Positions 1 through 8,726 of a stretch of 62,740 nucleotides of DNA are shown piece after piece. Position 1 is the stretch's first letter, and each line of letters starts with the position of its first letter. The translations under genes were made by a program, and so were the position numbers. The notes below the pieces were generated by a model. The model saw only the letters and a program-made list of their open reading frames with translations. It was not told where the DNA came from and searched no databases. Origin of the DNA: Bryobacterales bacterium (GTDB taxonomy: Bacteria; Acidobacteriota; Terriglobia; Bryobacterales; Bryobacteraceae); NCBI GenBank assembly GCA_020847975.1, contig JADLBD010000064.1, positions 1 to 62,740 on the forward strand. Reading direction: 5' to 3'.

Positions 1-490
1 AGTTGACGGTGTGTTGGGGGTTGGTGAAGGCGAAGCCGGTGAGGATGGCTTTCTTGATGTCGGCTTTGCCGTCGCCGTTGGTGTCTTCGAGGTACCAGAG
101 ATTGGGGGCATCGGTGACGAGGATGCCCTTCTTCCAGCGCATGACCCCGGTAGGCATCACGAGTTTTTCGGCGAACAGGGTGGATTTGTCGGGTTTGCCG
201 TCGCCATTGGTATCCTCGAGCAGCCAGACTTTGCCGACGGCATCCTCGGTATCGAGGGGATAGCCGGAGTCCTGGACGACGTAGATGCGGCCGTCTTCGT
301 CGATGTCCATGGCGACGGGGTCAGCGAACATGGGCTCGCTGGCGAAGAGATCGACGCGCCAGGCGGGGTCCACCTGGATGGTCTCGAGGGCTTCCTTTGG
401 GGAGAACGGCGGGGACTTTTTCGAGCAGGCCGCGGCGGAGAGCAGGAGAAGGGCGACGGCGGGCAGGAGAGTGGGTTTGAGGAGAGTCAT
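1..490 (-). CDS. Secreted PVC-type membrane-bound dehydrogenase-like protein (N-terminal part)
   Basis: The gene runs off the left edge of the window, so only the first 163 codons are visible. Translation from the ATG at 490 gives a lipoprotein-type signal (hydrophobic stretch ending LLSAAAC, then KKSPP), followed by a region resembling the start of the putative membrane-bound dehydrogenase (PVC-type, sorbosone-dehydrogenase-like propeller) family: PAWRVDLFASEP, then two EDTNGDGK-type repeats that look like calcium-binding Asp/Asn-Gly turns. Family members are exported proteins in Planctomycetes and Acidobacteria, often fused to cytochrome c domains, and presumably oxidise sugars or alcohols; the substrate is unknown. 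The domain that would hold a heme motif lies outside the window. The call rests on visual family recognition. Confidence 0.7.
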   Translation of the reverse strand, partial: MTLLKPTLLPAVALLLLSAAACSKKSPPFSPKEALETIQVDPAWRVDLFASEPMFADPVAMDIDEDGRIYVVQDSGYPLDTEDAVGKVWLLEDTNGDGKPDKSTLFAEKLVMPTGVMRWKKGILVTDAPNLWYLEDTNGDGKADIKKAILTGFAFTNPQHTVN

Positions 491-613
491 GGCAGGGGAA
501 TCCTGCAAGGACCGCGAGCAGGATGAGGGCGCGGTTAGACGGCGGCCGCTCAACGCGCGACGGTTCTCGCGCGGAATATCGTATCACGGATCGCGGAGTG
601 GCAGCTTTGACGG

Positions 614-1141
614 CTATTCCGTCATACGGTCGATGTTGGCGAAGAGTTCGTGGAGCGGGAGAGTGAAGGCTGGGTGGTCAACGCGGAGGATGCCGTCCTT
701 GGCCTCTTCGATGGAGTGGGGGGTGTAGATCCAGGCGCGGCGGGCGGTGGGGTCGATGAGCCAGACGAAGCGGGTTCCGATGCCGAGGTAGTCGTCGATA
801 CGTTGCTGGATGCGGCTCTGGCGGTCTTCCGGGGAGAGGATCTCGATGGCGACGAGAGGGGGACGTTCGAGGATGCCCTGTTTGGGGCGCTTGCCTTCGA
901 TGATGACGACGTCGGGGACGCGGTAGCGGGTGGGGCGGATGCGGGTGCGCAGTTCGGTGAAGGCGTTCAATCCGAGGTGCCGGCAATTCGCTCTGATCCA
1001 ATACGTGATCTCAGATTGAAGATCGCTGTGATCAAATTCTCCCAAGTTACGTTCCTCCAGCACGCCATCGACGAAATCCACGTCGGGATCGTAGCTGGTC
1101 CGGAGATATTCCTCAACGGCAACCAGAGTTGACGGAGTCAT
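614..1141 (-). CDS. Uma2 family endonuclease-like protein (DUF820)
   Basis: A 175-residue protein of typical Uma2 (DUF820) length with a PD-(D/E)xK-like fold. The characteristic elements are visible in order: a VEEYL/DVDFVDGVLEE start, a central RYRVPDVVIIEGKRP segment in which PDV supplies the acidic residue, the PLVAIEILSPEDR strand with the conserved E-I-L-S-P, then a YLGIGTRFVWLIDPTARRAWIYTP stretch typical of the family (written here only as its hallmark VWLIDP). Such proteins are abundant in cyanobacteria and Acidobacteria and are predicted nucleases of unknown role. It lies opposite the DUF4159 operon with no obvious partner. The ATG at 1141 is the only good start. Confidence 0.85.
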   Translation of the reverse strand: MTPSTLVAVEEYLRTSYDPDVDFVDGVLEERNLGEFDHSDLQSEITYWIRANCRHLGLNAFTELRTRIRPTRYRVPDVVIIEGKRPKQGILERPPLVAIEILSPEDRQSRIQQRIDDYLGIGTRFVWLIDPTARRAWIYTPHSIEEAKDGILRVDHPAFTLPLHELFANIDRMTE

Positions 1142-1168
1142 GGCTTCATTTTAGCGCCATGATGGCGG

Positions 1169-1405
1169 CTAGCGGCCCTGTTTTTTCTTTTCGAGGTTCC
1201 ACAGACCGCGGGAGATGATTCTGCCGCAGAACGGGCAGTAGTTGAGGCCGACAAAGGAGGGGCGGGTGTCGCCGAAGACGAGGAAATACTCCGTGTCGAT
1301 CTCATTGAGGATGCGCCCGTCGCGGAGGGTGTGGACGGGGCCGATGCGCAGGAAGCCGCGATCGGCAAGTTGCTCGAGTTCGTCGCAACAAACCATGACG
1401 ATCAT
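1169..1405 (-). CDS. Small CxxC protein of unknown function
   Basis: A 78-residue protein that I do not recognise. It contains a CPFC pair near residue 57 and a CC pair near the N-terminus, which could make a zinc or metal site, and a basic tail (EKKKQGR). Its start region is divergent from the DUF4159 gene, which begins 79 bases away at 1484, so the two probably share a promoter region. Similar short proteins ending in a Y-C-P-x-C-G motif occur near unrelated genes in Acidobacteria. Function unknown. Confidence 0.55.
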   Translation of the reverse strand: MIVMVCCDELEQLADRGFLRIGPVHTLRDGRILNEIDTEYFLVFGDTRPSFVGLNYCPFCGRIISRGLWNLEKKKQGR

Positions 1406-1483
1406 GAGACCAAATGGCGGCGGCGCGCGTCAAAGAGTTCATTCGAACCCTGTGGTATTCTAAAGCCAAACCAGGGCGGCCTG

Positions 1484-2284
1484 ATGCGATTCCGGAATTT
1501 CATTGTCGCGCTAGTCGCGTGGATCACGCTGATGAGCGCGGGCTACGCCTTCCAGCGGAGGATGGCATTTGATGACGACGAAGGGCCGATGACGCTGCCT
1601 GCCGACGCCAAGGAAAAGACGGAGTATGCTTTTGCGCGGCTGCGATATCCGAATTTCCGGGGCGGGTCCGGGTTGTGGGCGGCGCGCGGGAACTGGACGG
1701 TGGACTGGCCGAAAGCGGACCGGCAATTCGTGCAGGGAGTGCGGCGGCTGTCGCGGATTCATACGCGCTCGGTGGAGCAGATTGTCGATCTCGAAAGCGA
1801 CGATATTTTCAACTATCCCTGGGTGTACGTCGTGGAGGCGGGGCACTGGGACTTGCCCGAGAATCAGGCGCAAAAGCTGCGGGAATACCTGCTCCGGGGC
1901 GGGTTTCTGATGACGGATGACTTCCACGGCACCTTCGAGTGGGACATTTTTACGGCGAGCATGAGCCGGGTGTTTCCGGACCGGCAAATAGTGGATATTG
2001 AGAATAAGGACGCCATCTTCCATGTGCTGTACGATCTGGACGAGCGTTTTCAGGTGCCTGGGATCATCATGTTCTACACGGGCCGGACGTACGAGTATGA
2101 TGGCGTCGAGCCGAAATGGCGAGCCATCTATGACGACAACGGCCGGATCATGGTGGCGATCTGCCACAACATGGATCTGGGTGACGCCTGGGAATGGGCC
2201 GATCACCCGCGGTATCCCGAGCGCTACGCATCGCTGGCCTACCGGATCGGAATCAATTACATCATCTACGCGATGACGCATTAA
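1484..2284 (+). CDS. DUF4159 domain-containing protein, first gene of the MoxR operon
   Basis: The product is a 266-residue protein. I start it at ATG 1484 because this gives a clean signal peptide (MRFRNFIVALVAWITLMSAG) whereas the longer open frame overlaps the divergent small gene. The body matches DUF4159: a FNYPWVYVVEAGHWDLP segment, a REYLLRGGFLMTDDFHG segment and a C-terminal RYPERYASLAYRIGINYIIYAMTH tail. The family adopts a GATase-like Rossmann fold and usually sits beside MoxR, DUF58 and BatA genes, as here. It probably acts in the periplasm as part of the complex encoded by the next seven genes. The following gene begins 38 bases downstream after a purine-rich stretch. Confidence 0.85.
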   Translation: MRFRNFIVALVAWITLMSAGYAFQRRMAFDDDEGPMTLPADAKEKTEYAFARLRYPNFRGGSGLWAARGNWTVDWPKADRQFVQGVRRLSRIHTRSVEQIVDLESDDIFNYPWVYVVEAGHWDLPENQAQKLREYLLRGGFLMTDDFHGTFEWDIFTASMSRVFPDRQIVDIENKDAIFHVLYDLDERFQVPGIIMFYTGRTYEYDGVEPKWRAIYDDNGRIMVAICHNMDLGDAWEWADHPRYPERYASLAYRIGINYIIYAMTH

Positions 2285-2322
2285 GGAAGAAAGAAGAGGA
2301 GTCGGAGCCGGCAGTTCAATTC

Positions 2323-4587
2323 ATGTTCGAATTCCTATTCAACTATCCTGGGACGGTCTTTTCCAAGGGGAACCTTGTTCTGCTTGGGGCATGGCCGGTG
2401 TGGGCGCTGGTGGCGTGCATCGCTGCGGGAGCGGCGGCGCTGGCTGTGCCGGTGTGGCGGATGAGGGACCGTGCCTCGGGGCGGGCGCGCGGCGCGCGCC
2501 TGGCGCTGTTGTGGCTGCTGCAATCGATGTTGCTGGCGATGGTTCTGCTGATGCTGTGGCAGCCCGCGGTGAGCGTGGCGACATTGAAGCCGCAGCAAAA
2601 CATTGTGGCGGTGGTGGTGGACGATTCCAAGTCCATGGCGCTCGCCGAGGACGGCAGGACGCGGAAGGAGAAAGCGCTCGAGGCTCTGAAAAACAAAGGT
2701 CTGCTCGAGAAGCTGGGCAAGAAGTTTCAAGTGAGGATGTACCGCTTCAGCAGCGGCGCCGAGCGCATGGACAAGCTGGACCAGTGGAAGGTGGAAGGGA
2801 ACGCGACGCACATCGGGGAGAGCCTGGCGCAGGTGGCCGCGGAATCGTCGACGCTTCCCATTGGGGCGGTGGTGCTTTTTTCCGACGGAGCGGACAATGC
2901 GGGCGGGGTGGATCTCGAGACGATCAACCTGCTGAAGCGGCAGCGGATCCCGGTGCACACGGTAGGAGTGGGGCGGGAGCGGTTCAACAAGGACGTCGAG
3001 GTGACGGAGGTCCAGACGGCGGCGCGGGCGCTGGCGGATTCGCGCGTGAGCGCGGTGGTGACGCTGAAGCAGCGCGGCTACAAGAACGCGAAGGGACGCA
3101 TCACGATCAAGACGGACAACGCCACGCTGGCCTCGCAGGAAGTCACCTTTCAGGCCGAGGGTACGTTACAGACAGAGACTGTAGTGTTCAATGCGGGCAA
3201 CGCGGGGCTGAAAAACCTTCATGTATCGGTTGAGCCGTTGCAAGGCGAGGAAAACGCCAACAATAACACCGTGACGCGTCTGGTGACGGTGGAAAACCGC
3301 AAGCCGCGGATTCTGTACATCGAGGGCGAGCCGAAGTGGGAGTTCAAGTTCATCCGGCGGGCGATGGACGAGGACCGGACGATCGAGTTGACGAGCATCC
3401 TGCGTACGACGCAGAACAAGATCTACCGCCAGGGGATTGAGAACCCGAAGGAGTTGGAAGAAGGCTTTCCGGCGAAGGTGGATGAGCTGTTCGGGTTCCA
3501 GGGAATCATTGTCGGCGGTGTGGAAGCGGCTTATTTTACAACCACTCAGATGGAATTGTTGAAGCAATTCGTGGACCGCAGGGGCGGCGGATTGTTGTTC
3601 CTTGCGGGGCGTAGCGGGCTTTCGGACGGGGGCTGGAACCGTTCGGCAATGGCAGAGGTGCTGCCGCTGGTTCTGCCGGATAAGAAGGGCACGTTTCATC
3701 GCGACCCGGCCACGGTGGAGTTGACTCCGGCGGGGCAGGAGAGCCTGATCTGCCGGCTGGAGGAGAACCCGGAAAAGAACGTGGAGCGGTGGAGGAAGCT
3801 GCCGTACCTGGCCGATTATCAGGAGTCCGGCACGCCCAAGCCGGGCGCTGTGGTGCTGGTGGATTCGATTGTTTCGGGCAGGGGGAAGTTTCCGCTGCTG
3901 GTGACGCAGAATTACGGCCGTGGACGCGTCGGGGTGATGGCGACGCAGGGAACCTGGCGGTGGCAGATGCTTCAGCCGCTGGCGGATAAGAGCCATGAGA
4001 TGTTCTGGCAGCAACTGATGCGCTGGCTGGTGCAGAACACGCCGGGGAGGGTGGTTGCTTCGACGCCGAAATCCGTGCTCGATGACGAAAGTCGTGTGAC
4101 CTTGCGCGCCGAGGTGCGGGACCGGAACTACCTTCCGATGACGGATGCGAAAGTGACCGCGAATATCATCGGTCCGCAAGGGGTTGCCGAGCAGGTCGAG
4201 TTGCGGCCGGATCCGCTGACGCCGGGAACATTCGTGGCGGAATGGCGGGCGGAGAAGGCGGGGGCATATCTCGCGGAGGTGCTGGCGAAACGGGGGGAGG
4301 AAGAGGCCGGGCGGGACGTGGTGAACTTCCGCCGCGAGGACGGAGTGGCGGAGAATTTCGGCGCCGAGCAGAACAAGGAACTGCTGGAAAAGCTGGCGAC
4401 GGAGACAGGCGGGAAGTATTACAAGGTGGACGACCTGGCGAAACTGCCGGAGGAGATTTCCTACTCCGAGGCAGGAATCACTGTCAGAGAGACGAAGGAT
4501 TTGTGGAACATGCCGGCGGTATTTCTGGCGCTGATGCTGTTGAAGGCCGGAGAGTGGCTGCTGCGGCGGCGCTGGGGGGTGGTATGA
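2323..4587 (+). CDS. vWA and glutamine-amidotransferase-like membrane protein
   Basis: This 754-residue protein starts at ATG 2323 (MFEFLFNYP). It has membrane segments at about residues 18-45 and 58-80, then a von Willebrand A domain whose MIDAS motif DxSxS is intact at D100, S102 and S104. After the vWA domain comes a GATase1-like Rossmann module (RILYIEGEPKWE, then GIIVGGVEA and RRGGGLLFLAGRSG), and a final membrane segment near the C-terminus (AVFLALMLLKAGEWLL). This architecture is known from uncharacterised proteins encoded with MoxR ATPases. Its stop codon overlaps the next start as ATGA, so translation is probably coupled. It is likely a membrane scaffold that binds Mg2+ through the vWA domain. 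Confidence 0.85.
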   Translation: MFEFLFNYPGTVFSKGNLVLLGAWPVWALVACIAAGAAALAVPVWRMRDRASGRARGARLALLWLLQSMLLAMVLLMLWQPAVSVATLKPQQNIVAVVVDDSKSMALAEDGRTRKEKALEALKNKGLLEKLGKKFQVRMYRFSSGAERMDKLDQWKVEGNATHIGESLAQVAAESSTLPIGAVVLFSDGADNAGGVDLETINLLKRQRIPVHTVGVGRERFNKDVEVTEVQTAARALADSRVSAVVTLKQRGYKNAKGRITIKTDNATLASQEVTFQAEGTLQTETVVFNAGNAGLKNLHVSVEPLQGEENANNNTVTRLVTVENRKPRILYIEGEPKWEFKFIRRAMDEDRTIELTSILRTTQNKIYRQGIENPKELEEGFPAKVDELFGFQGIIVGGVEAAYFTTTQMELLKQFVDRRGGGLLFLAGRSGLSDGGWNRSAMAEVLPLVLPDKKGTFHRDPATVELTPAGQESLICRLEENPEKNVERWRKLPYLADYQESGTPKPGAVVLVDSIVSGRGKFPLLVTQNYGRGRVGVMATQGTWRWQMLQPLADKSHEMFWQQLMRWLVQNTPGRVVASTPKSVLDDESRVTLRAEVRDRNYLPMTDAKVTANIIGPQGVAEQVELRPDPLTPGTFVAEWRAEKAGAYLAEVLAKRGEEEAGRDVVNFRREDGVAENFGAEQNKELLEKLATETGGKYYKVDDLAKLPEEISYSEAGITVRETKDLWNMPAVFLALMLLKAGEWLLRRRWGVV

Positions 4588-5504
4588 GGATCGCGGCACT
4601 GATTGTGAGCTGCGCCGTATCCCTCCAGGCGGCGACGACGTATGTGACGGTGGCGGGATTGGGCGGGGAGCCGGAATACGAACAACGGTTCACGTCGCTT
4701 GCCAGGGACCTGGACAAGTTATTGAAGAATTCGAGTCCAGGAGCAAGAGTAGAAACGCTTTACGGTCCGGCGGCAACAAAGGCGAAGCTGGCCGAGGTGT
4801 TGGCGAGCATTGCGAAGACATCGACGGCGCAGGACAACCTGGTGCTGACGCTGATCGGGCATGGGACGTACGACGGAGTCGAGTATAAGTTCAACCTGCC
4901 GGGTCCGGATATCTCTTCGATCGAACTGGCGGCGATGCTGGACCGCATTCCCGGGCAGCAGCTTGTGGTGAACACGACCAGCGCCAGCGGGGCGTGCGTG
5001 CTCGCGTTAAAGAAGGAAGGCCGGGCCATCATCACGGCGACCAAAGGCGGGACCGAAAAGAACGCGACGGTTTTTCCGCGGTACTGGGTGGAGGCTTTGC
5101 GCGATACGGCGTCCGACGTGGACAAGAACGAAGTGATCAGCGCGCTCGAGGCGTACCGGTATGCAAATGAAAAGACCATCCGGTTCTTCGAAACGCAGAA
5201 GCGGATCGCGAGCGAGCACGCGCAGATCGAGGATACGGGCAAGGGTGAGCCGGTGCGGGAGCCTTCGGCGGAGAACGGAGAAGGTCTGCTCGCGGGACGG
5301 TTCGTGTTGCTGCGGATTGGAGCGGCGCAGATTGCGGCGGCGAGTCCGGAAAAACGGAAACTGCTCGAGCGCAAGGAGGCGCTGGAACAGCAGATCGCCG
5401 GTTTGAAGTACCAGCGGGCGGCGATGCCGAGCGAGCAGTACAGGAAGATGCTGACGGATCTTCTGGTGCAACTGGCGCAGACGCAAGCGGAGCTGGACAA
5501 ATGA
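4584..5504 (+). CDS. Secreted caspase-like (C13/C14 fold) protein, nucleophile uncertain
   Basis: The gene encodes 306 residues starting with a signal peptide (MRIAALIVSCAVSLQA). A caspase-like fold is suggested by the strand LVLTLIGHGTYDG, where H93 sits in the usual G-H-G position, and by a later VVNTTSASGA strand at residues 128-137. In active C13/C14 peptidases that second strand ends in a Cys nucleophile; here the corresponding positions are Thr131-Thr132-Ser133, and the nearest cysteine is C138. It may therefore be a pseudo-peptidase or use a different nucleophile. The C-terminal third is predicted coiled coil (KRKLLERKEALEQQIAGLK). It overlaps both neighbours by four bases, which places it firmly within the operon. 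Confidence 0.65.
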   Translation: MRIAALIVSCAVSLQAATTYVTVAGLGGEPEYEQRFTSLARDLDKLLKNSSPGARVETLYGPAATKAKLAEVLASIAKTSTAQDNLVLTLIGHGTYDGVEYKFNLPGPDISSIELAAMLDRIPGQQLVVNTTSASGACVLALKKEGRAIITATKGGTEKNATVFPRYWVEALRDTASDVDKNEVISALEAYRYANEKTIRFFETQKRIASEHAQIEDTGKGEPVREPSAENGEGLLAGRFVLLRIGAAQIAAASPEKRKLLERKEALEQQIAGLKYQRAAMPSEQYRKMLTDLLVQLAQTQAELDK

Positions 5505-7696
5505 GACGTACGATTGTCCTGTTGCTGGCGGCGGCGTCCCTCGTGGGGGCGCAGAACAGCGTCTCGCAGTGCGAGCAGCACAAGCATTACGGGCGGCTCG
5601 AAGAGGCGCGGAAGTGTTACGAGGCATTGACGTTCAGCAATAGCGCCTACCTGCGCGCCGAGGGGTTCTGGGGACTGGAGATGTACCAGGACGCCAACAA
5701 TCAGTTCAAGGCGGCGGTAGCGATGGCTCCGGAAAATGCCGATTACCGGGTGCGCTGGGGCCGGCTGTTCTATGAACGGTGGAACAAGTCGGATGCGGAG
5801 AACCTGTTCAAGGAAGCGCTGGAGATCAAGCCGGATCATCCGGGGGCGCTGCTGGGGCTGGCGATGGTGTTGTCGGAGGGATTCGACGCCAAGGCGGTGG
5901 AATTCGCGGAAAAAGCGCTGAAGGCCGATCCGAAACTGCTCGAGGCTCAGGAACTGCTGGCGAAGCTGGCGGTGGAGGATGTGAACTTCGACAAGGCTCG
6001 GAAGGAAGCGGAGAAGGCGCTGGAGATTTCACCGGAGGCTCTGGACGCGATGGCGGTGCTGGCGACGCTCGAGGTGCTTGCCGACAAGTCCCCGGAAGCG
6101 TGGTTTGCCAAGATCGCGAAGATCAATCCGGTGTATGCCGAGGGGTATGCCTACACGGCGCATTCGTTGATTCTGAACCGGCGGTATGAGGATGCCATCC
6201 AGTACTTCGAGGAGGCGCTGAAGAAGAACCTGCGGTATTGGGAAGCGCATTCGGAGTTGGGGATCACGTACATGCGGCTGGGGCGGGAGAAAGTGGCGCG
6301 GGAGCATCTGGAACTGGCCTACGAGAACGGATTCAAGGATCCGGCGACAGTGAATTCGCTGCGGCTGATGGATTCCTACAAGAATTACGAGACGTTCCGC
6401 AACGGAGAGGCGATCCTGCGGCTTCATAAGAAGGAAGCGGAACTGCTGAAGCTCTACTTCGAGCCGGAAATGCTGCGCGCGCTGAGCACTTACGAGAAGA
6501 AATATAAGGTGAAGCTGAAAGGGCCGGTGCAGTTGGAAGTGTACCCGGACCATGAGGATTTCGCGGTGCGGACGATGGGGATGCCGGGTCTGGGCGCGCT
6601 GGGCGTCACGTTCGGAAATATCGTCGCCATGGATAGCCCGTCAGGGCGCAAGCCAGGAAGTTTTCACTGGGCGAGCACGATGTGGCATGAGTTGAGCCAC
6701 GTGTACGTGCTTTCGGCGACGAATCACCGGGTTCCGCGCTGGTTTACGGAAGGGCTGGCGGTGCACGAAGAGACGGCGGTGTCGCCGGAGTGGGGCGACC
6801 GGCTGGATCCGGTGTCGCTCAAGGCGGTGAAGGACAAGAAGCTGCTTCCGGTGACCCAACTGGACCGCGGGTTCATCCGGCCGACCTATCCGATGCAGGT
6901 GATCGTGTCGTACTTCCAGGCGGGGAAGATCTGCGATTACATCAATCAGCGCTGGGGATTCCAGAAGATTCTCGACATGATGCACGACTTCGCGCGGAAC
7001 ACGCCCACGGGGGATGTCATCGAAAAGAACCTGGGGCTGAAGCCGGAACAGTTTGACAAAGAGTTTCTGGCCTGGCTCGACAAGCAACTGGCGACGCCGC
7101 TCGAGAAGTTCGAGGACTGGCAGAAGAAGATGCGCGGGATGGCGGCGGCAGTGAAGGAAGAGCGCGTCGACGACATCATCAAAACGGGTCTGGAAATTCG
7201 CGACTGGTATCCGGATTACGTGGAGCATGGCAGCACGTATGAATACCTGGCCAATGCGTACCTGGCGAAGGGCGACAAGAAATCGGCCGTGGGCGAGTTC
7301 GAGCGCTACGCCAAGGCAGGCGGGCGCGATCCTTCTTCCCTCAAGAAACTGGCGGAGTTGCAGGCTGAGTTGGGGAGGCCGAAGGATGCTATCGCGACGC
7401 TCGACCGGCTGAATTACATCTATCCGGTGGCTGATCCGGAGATGCACAAGAAGATGGGGGAACTGGCGCTGGGGCAGGGCCAGGTCAAGGTGGCGGTAAG
7501 GGAGTTTGAAGCCGTGCTTGCCTCGAAGCCGCTCGATCCGGCGGCGTCGCATTACGAACTGGCGGAGGCGCTGGTAAAGGCCAACGAGATGGATGCGGCC
7601 CGGGATCACGTGATCTCGGCGCTCGAGGCCGCTCCCGGCTACCGTCCGGCGCAGAAACTATTATTGGAATTGACTTCAAAGAAAGAGAAACGTTGA
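5501..7696 (+). CDS. TPR-repeat metallopeptidase (peptidase MA-like)
   Basis: A 731-residue exported protein beginning MRRTIVLLLAAASLVGAQ. The N-terminal half consists of tetratricopeptide repeats (for example around residues 75-260), followed by a gluzincin-type peptidase domain with the zinc motif HELSH at residues 396-400 and a downstream FTEGLAVHEE segment supplying the third ligand glutamate near residue 417. More TPRs follow in the C-terminal third. This arrangement matches the peptidase MA family in Acidobacteria. It is translationally coupled to the caspase-like gene by an ATGA overlap and ends three bases before moxR. It probably works in the periplasm, either as a protease or as a protein-binding scaffold. 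Confidence 0.85.
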   Translation: MRRTIVLLLAAASLVGAQNSVSQCEQHKHYGRLEEARKCYEALTFSNSAYLRAEGFWGLEMYQDANNQFKAAVAMAPENADYRVRWGRLFYERWNKSDAENLFKEALEIKPDHPGALLGLAMVLSEGFDAKAVEFAEKALKADPKLLEAQELLAKLAVEDVNFDKARKEAEKALEISPEALDAMAVLATLEVLADKSPEAWFAKIAKINPVYAEGYAYTAHSLILNRRYEDAIQYFEEALKKNLRYWEAHSELGITYMRLGREKVAREHLELAYENGFKDPATVNSLRLMDSYKNYETFRNGEAILRLHKKEAELLKLYFEPEMLRALSTYEKKYKVKLKGPVQLEVYPDHEDFAVRTMGMPGLGALGVTFGNIVAMDSPSGRKPGSFHWASTMWHELSHVYVLSATNHRVPRWFTEGLAVHEETAVSPEWGDRLDPVSLKAVKDKKLLPVTQLDRGFIRPTYPMQVIVSYFQAGKICDYINQRWGFQKILDMMHDFARNTPTGDVIEKNLGLKPEQFDKEFLAWLDKQLATPLEKFEDWQKKMRGMAAAVKEERVDDIIKTGLEIRDWYPDYVEHGSTYEYLANAYLAKGDKKSAVGEFERYAKAGGRDPSSLKKLAELQAELGRPKDAIATLDRLNYIYPVADPEMHKKMGELALGQGQVKVAVREFEAVLASKPLDPAASHYELAEALVKANEMDAARDHVISALEAAPGYRPAQKLLLELTSKKEKR

Positions 7697-7699
7697 AGA

Positions 7700-8719
7700 A
7701 TGTCAGTCATCGCTCAAATTGACGCCGCCGAACTGAAAGGGCGCATCACACGATTCCAGCAGGCCTATAACGACATCGTGACGCAGGTGAGGCGTGTCAT
7801 TGTGGGCCAGGAGGAGGTACTCGACCAGGTGCTGATTGCCCTGTTCGTGGGCGGCAACTGCCTCATCACGGGTCTGCCGGGGACGGCGAAGACGCTGCTG
7901 GTGCGCACGCTGGCGGCGACGCTGGGACTCGAGTTCAAGCGCATCCAGTTCACCCCCGACCTGATGCCGAGCGATATCACGGGAACGGACATCATTGAAG
8001 AGGACCCGGCGACCGGGCGGCGCACGTGGACGTTCGTGCAGGGACCGATCTTCGCCAATGTGCTGCTGGCGGATGAAATCAACCGGACGCCGCCGAAGAC
8101 GCAATCGGCGCTGCTCGAGGCGATGCAGGAGCACTCGTGCACCGTGCGCGGCAACTACTACCGGCTGCCGAACCCGTTCTTCGTGCTGGCGACGCAGAAC
8201 CCGATTGAACTCGAGGGGACGTATCCGCTGCCGGAAGCGCAGTTGGACCGGTTCCTGTTCAACGTGATGCTGGATTACCTGTCGGCGGAAGAGGAGTTGA
8301 AGGTGATCTCGCTCACGACGACGACGCACATTCCGGCCACGGACCCGGTGACGAACGGGGAAGAGATCCTGACGTTCCAGGAGTTGGTGCGAATGGTGCC
8401 GATCGCCGACAGCGTGGCGAAGTATGCGATCGACCTGGTGCGGGCGACGCGAAGCAGCGACGCGGGGGCGCCGGACTTCATCAAGAAATATGTGAACTAC
8501 GGCTCGAGCGTGCGCGGGGCGCAGTACCTGGTGCTGTCGGCGAAGGCGCGGGCGTTGATGAAGCAGCGGTATCACGTGACGTTCGAAGATATCCAGGCGA
8601 TGGCGATTCCCGTATTGCGGCACCGCGTGCTGGTGAACTTCCAGGCGGAATCGGACCGGTTGAGCACGGATGATTTGTTGAAGCGCGTGATCGAGGCACG
8701 GCCTGCTCCGAAGGGGTAG
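7700..8719 (+). CDS. MoxR family AAA+ ATPase
   Basis: A 339-residue cytoplasmic AAA+ ATPase of the MoxR family. The Walker A motif GLPGTAKT is at residues 58-65, the Walker B strand NVLLADE ends at D125-E126, and a sensor 1 strand (FVLATQNPIE) follows. Family members act as chaperones that insert metal cofactors or remodel vWA-domain partners, and typically lie next to DUF58 and vWA genes, as here. The start three bases after the previous stop and the seven-base gap to the DUF58 gene show it is in the middle of the operon. It is the only obvious energy source in the cluster. Confidence 0.95.
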   Translation: MSVIAQIDAAELKGRITRFQQAYNDIVTQVRRVIVGQEEVLDQVLIALFVGGNCLITGLPGTAKTLLVRTLAATLGLEFKRIQFTPDLMPSDITGTDIIEEDPATGRRTWTFVQGPIFANVLLADEINRTPPKTQSALLEAMQEHSCTVRGNYYRLPNPFFVLATQNPIELEGTYPLPEAQLDRFLFNVMLDYLSAEEELKVISLTTTTHIPATDPVTNGEEILTFQELVRMVPIADSVAKYAIDLVRATRSSDAGAPDFIKKYVNYGSSVRGAQYLVLSAKARALMKQRYHVTFEDIQAMAIPVLRHRVLVNFQAESDRLSTDDLLKRVIEARPAPKG

Positions 8720-8726
8720 ATAGAGA

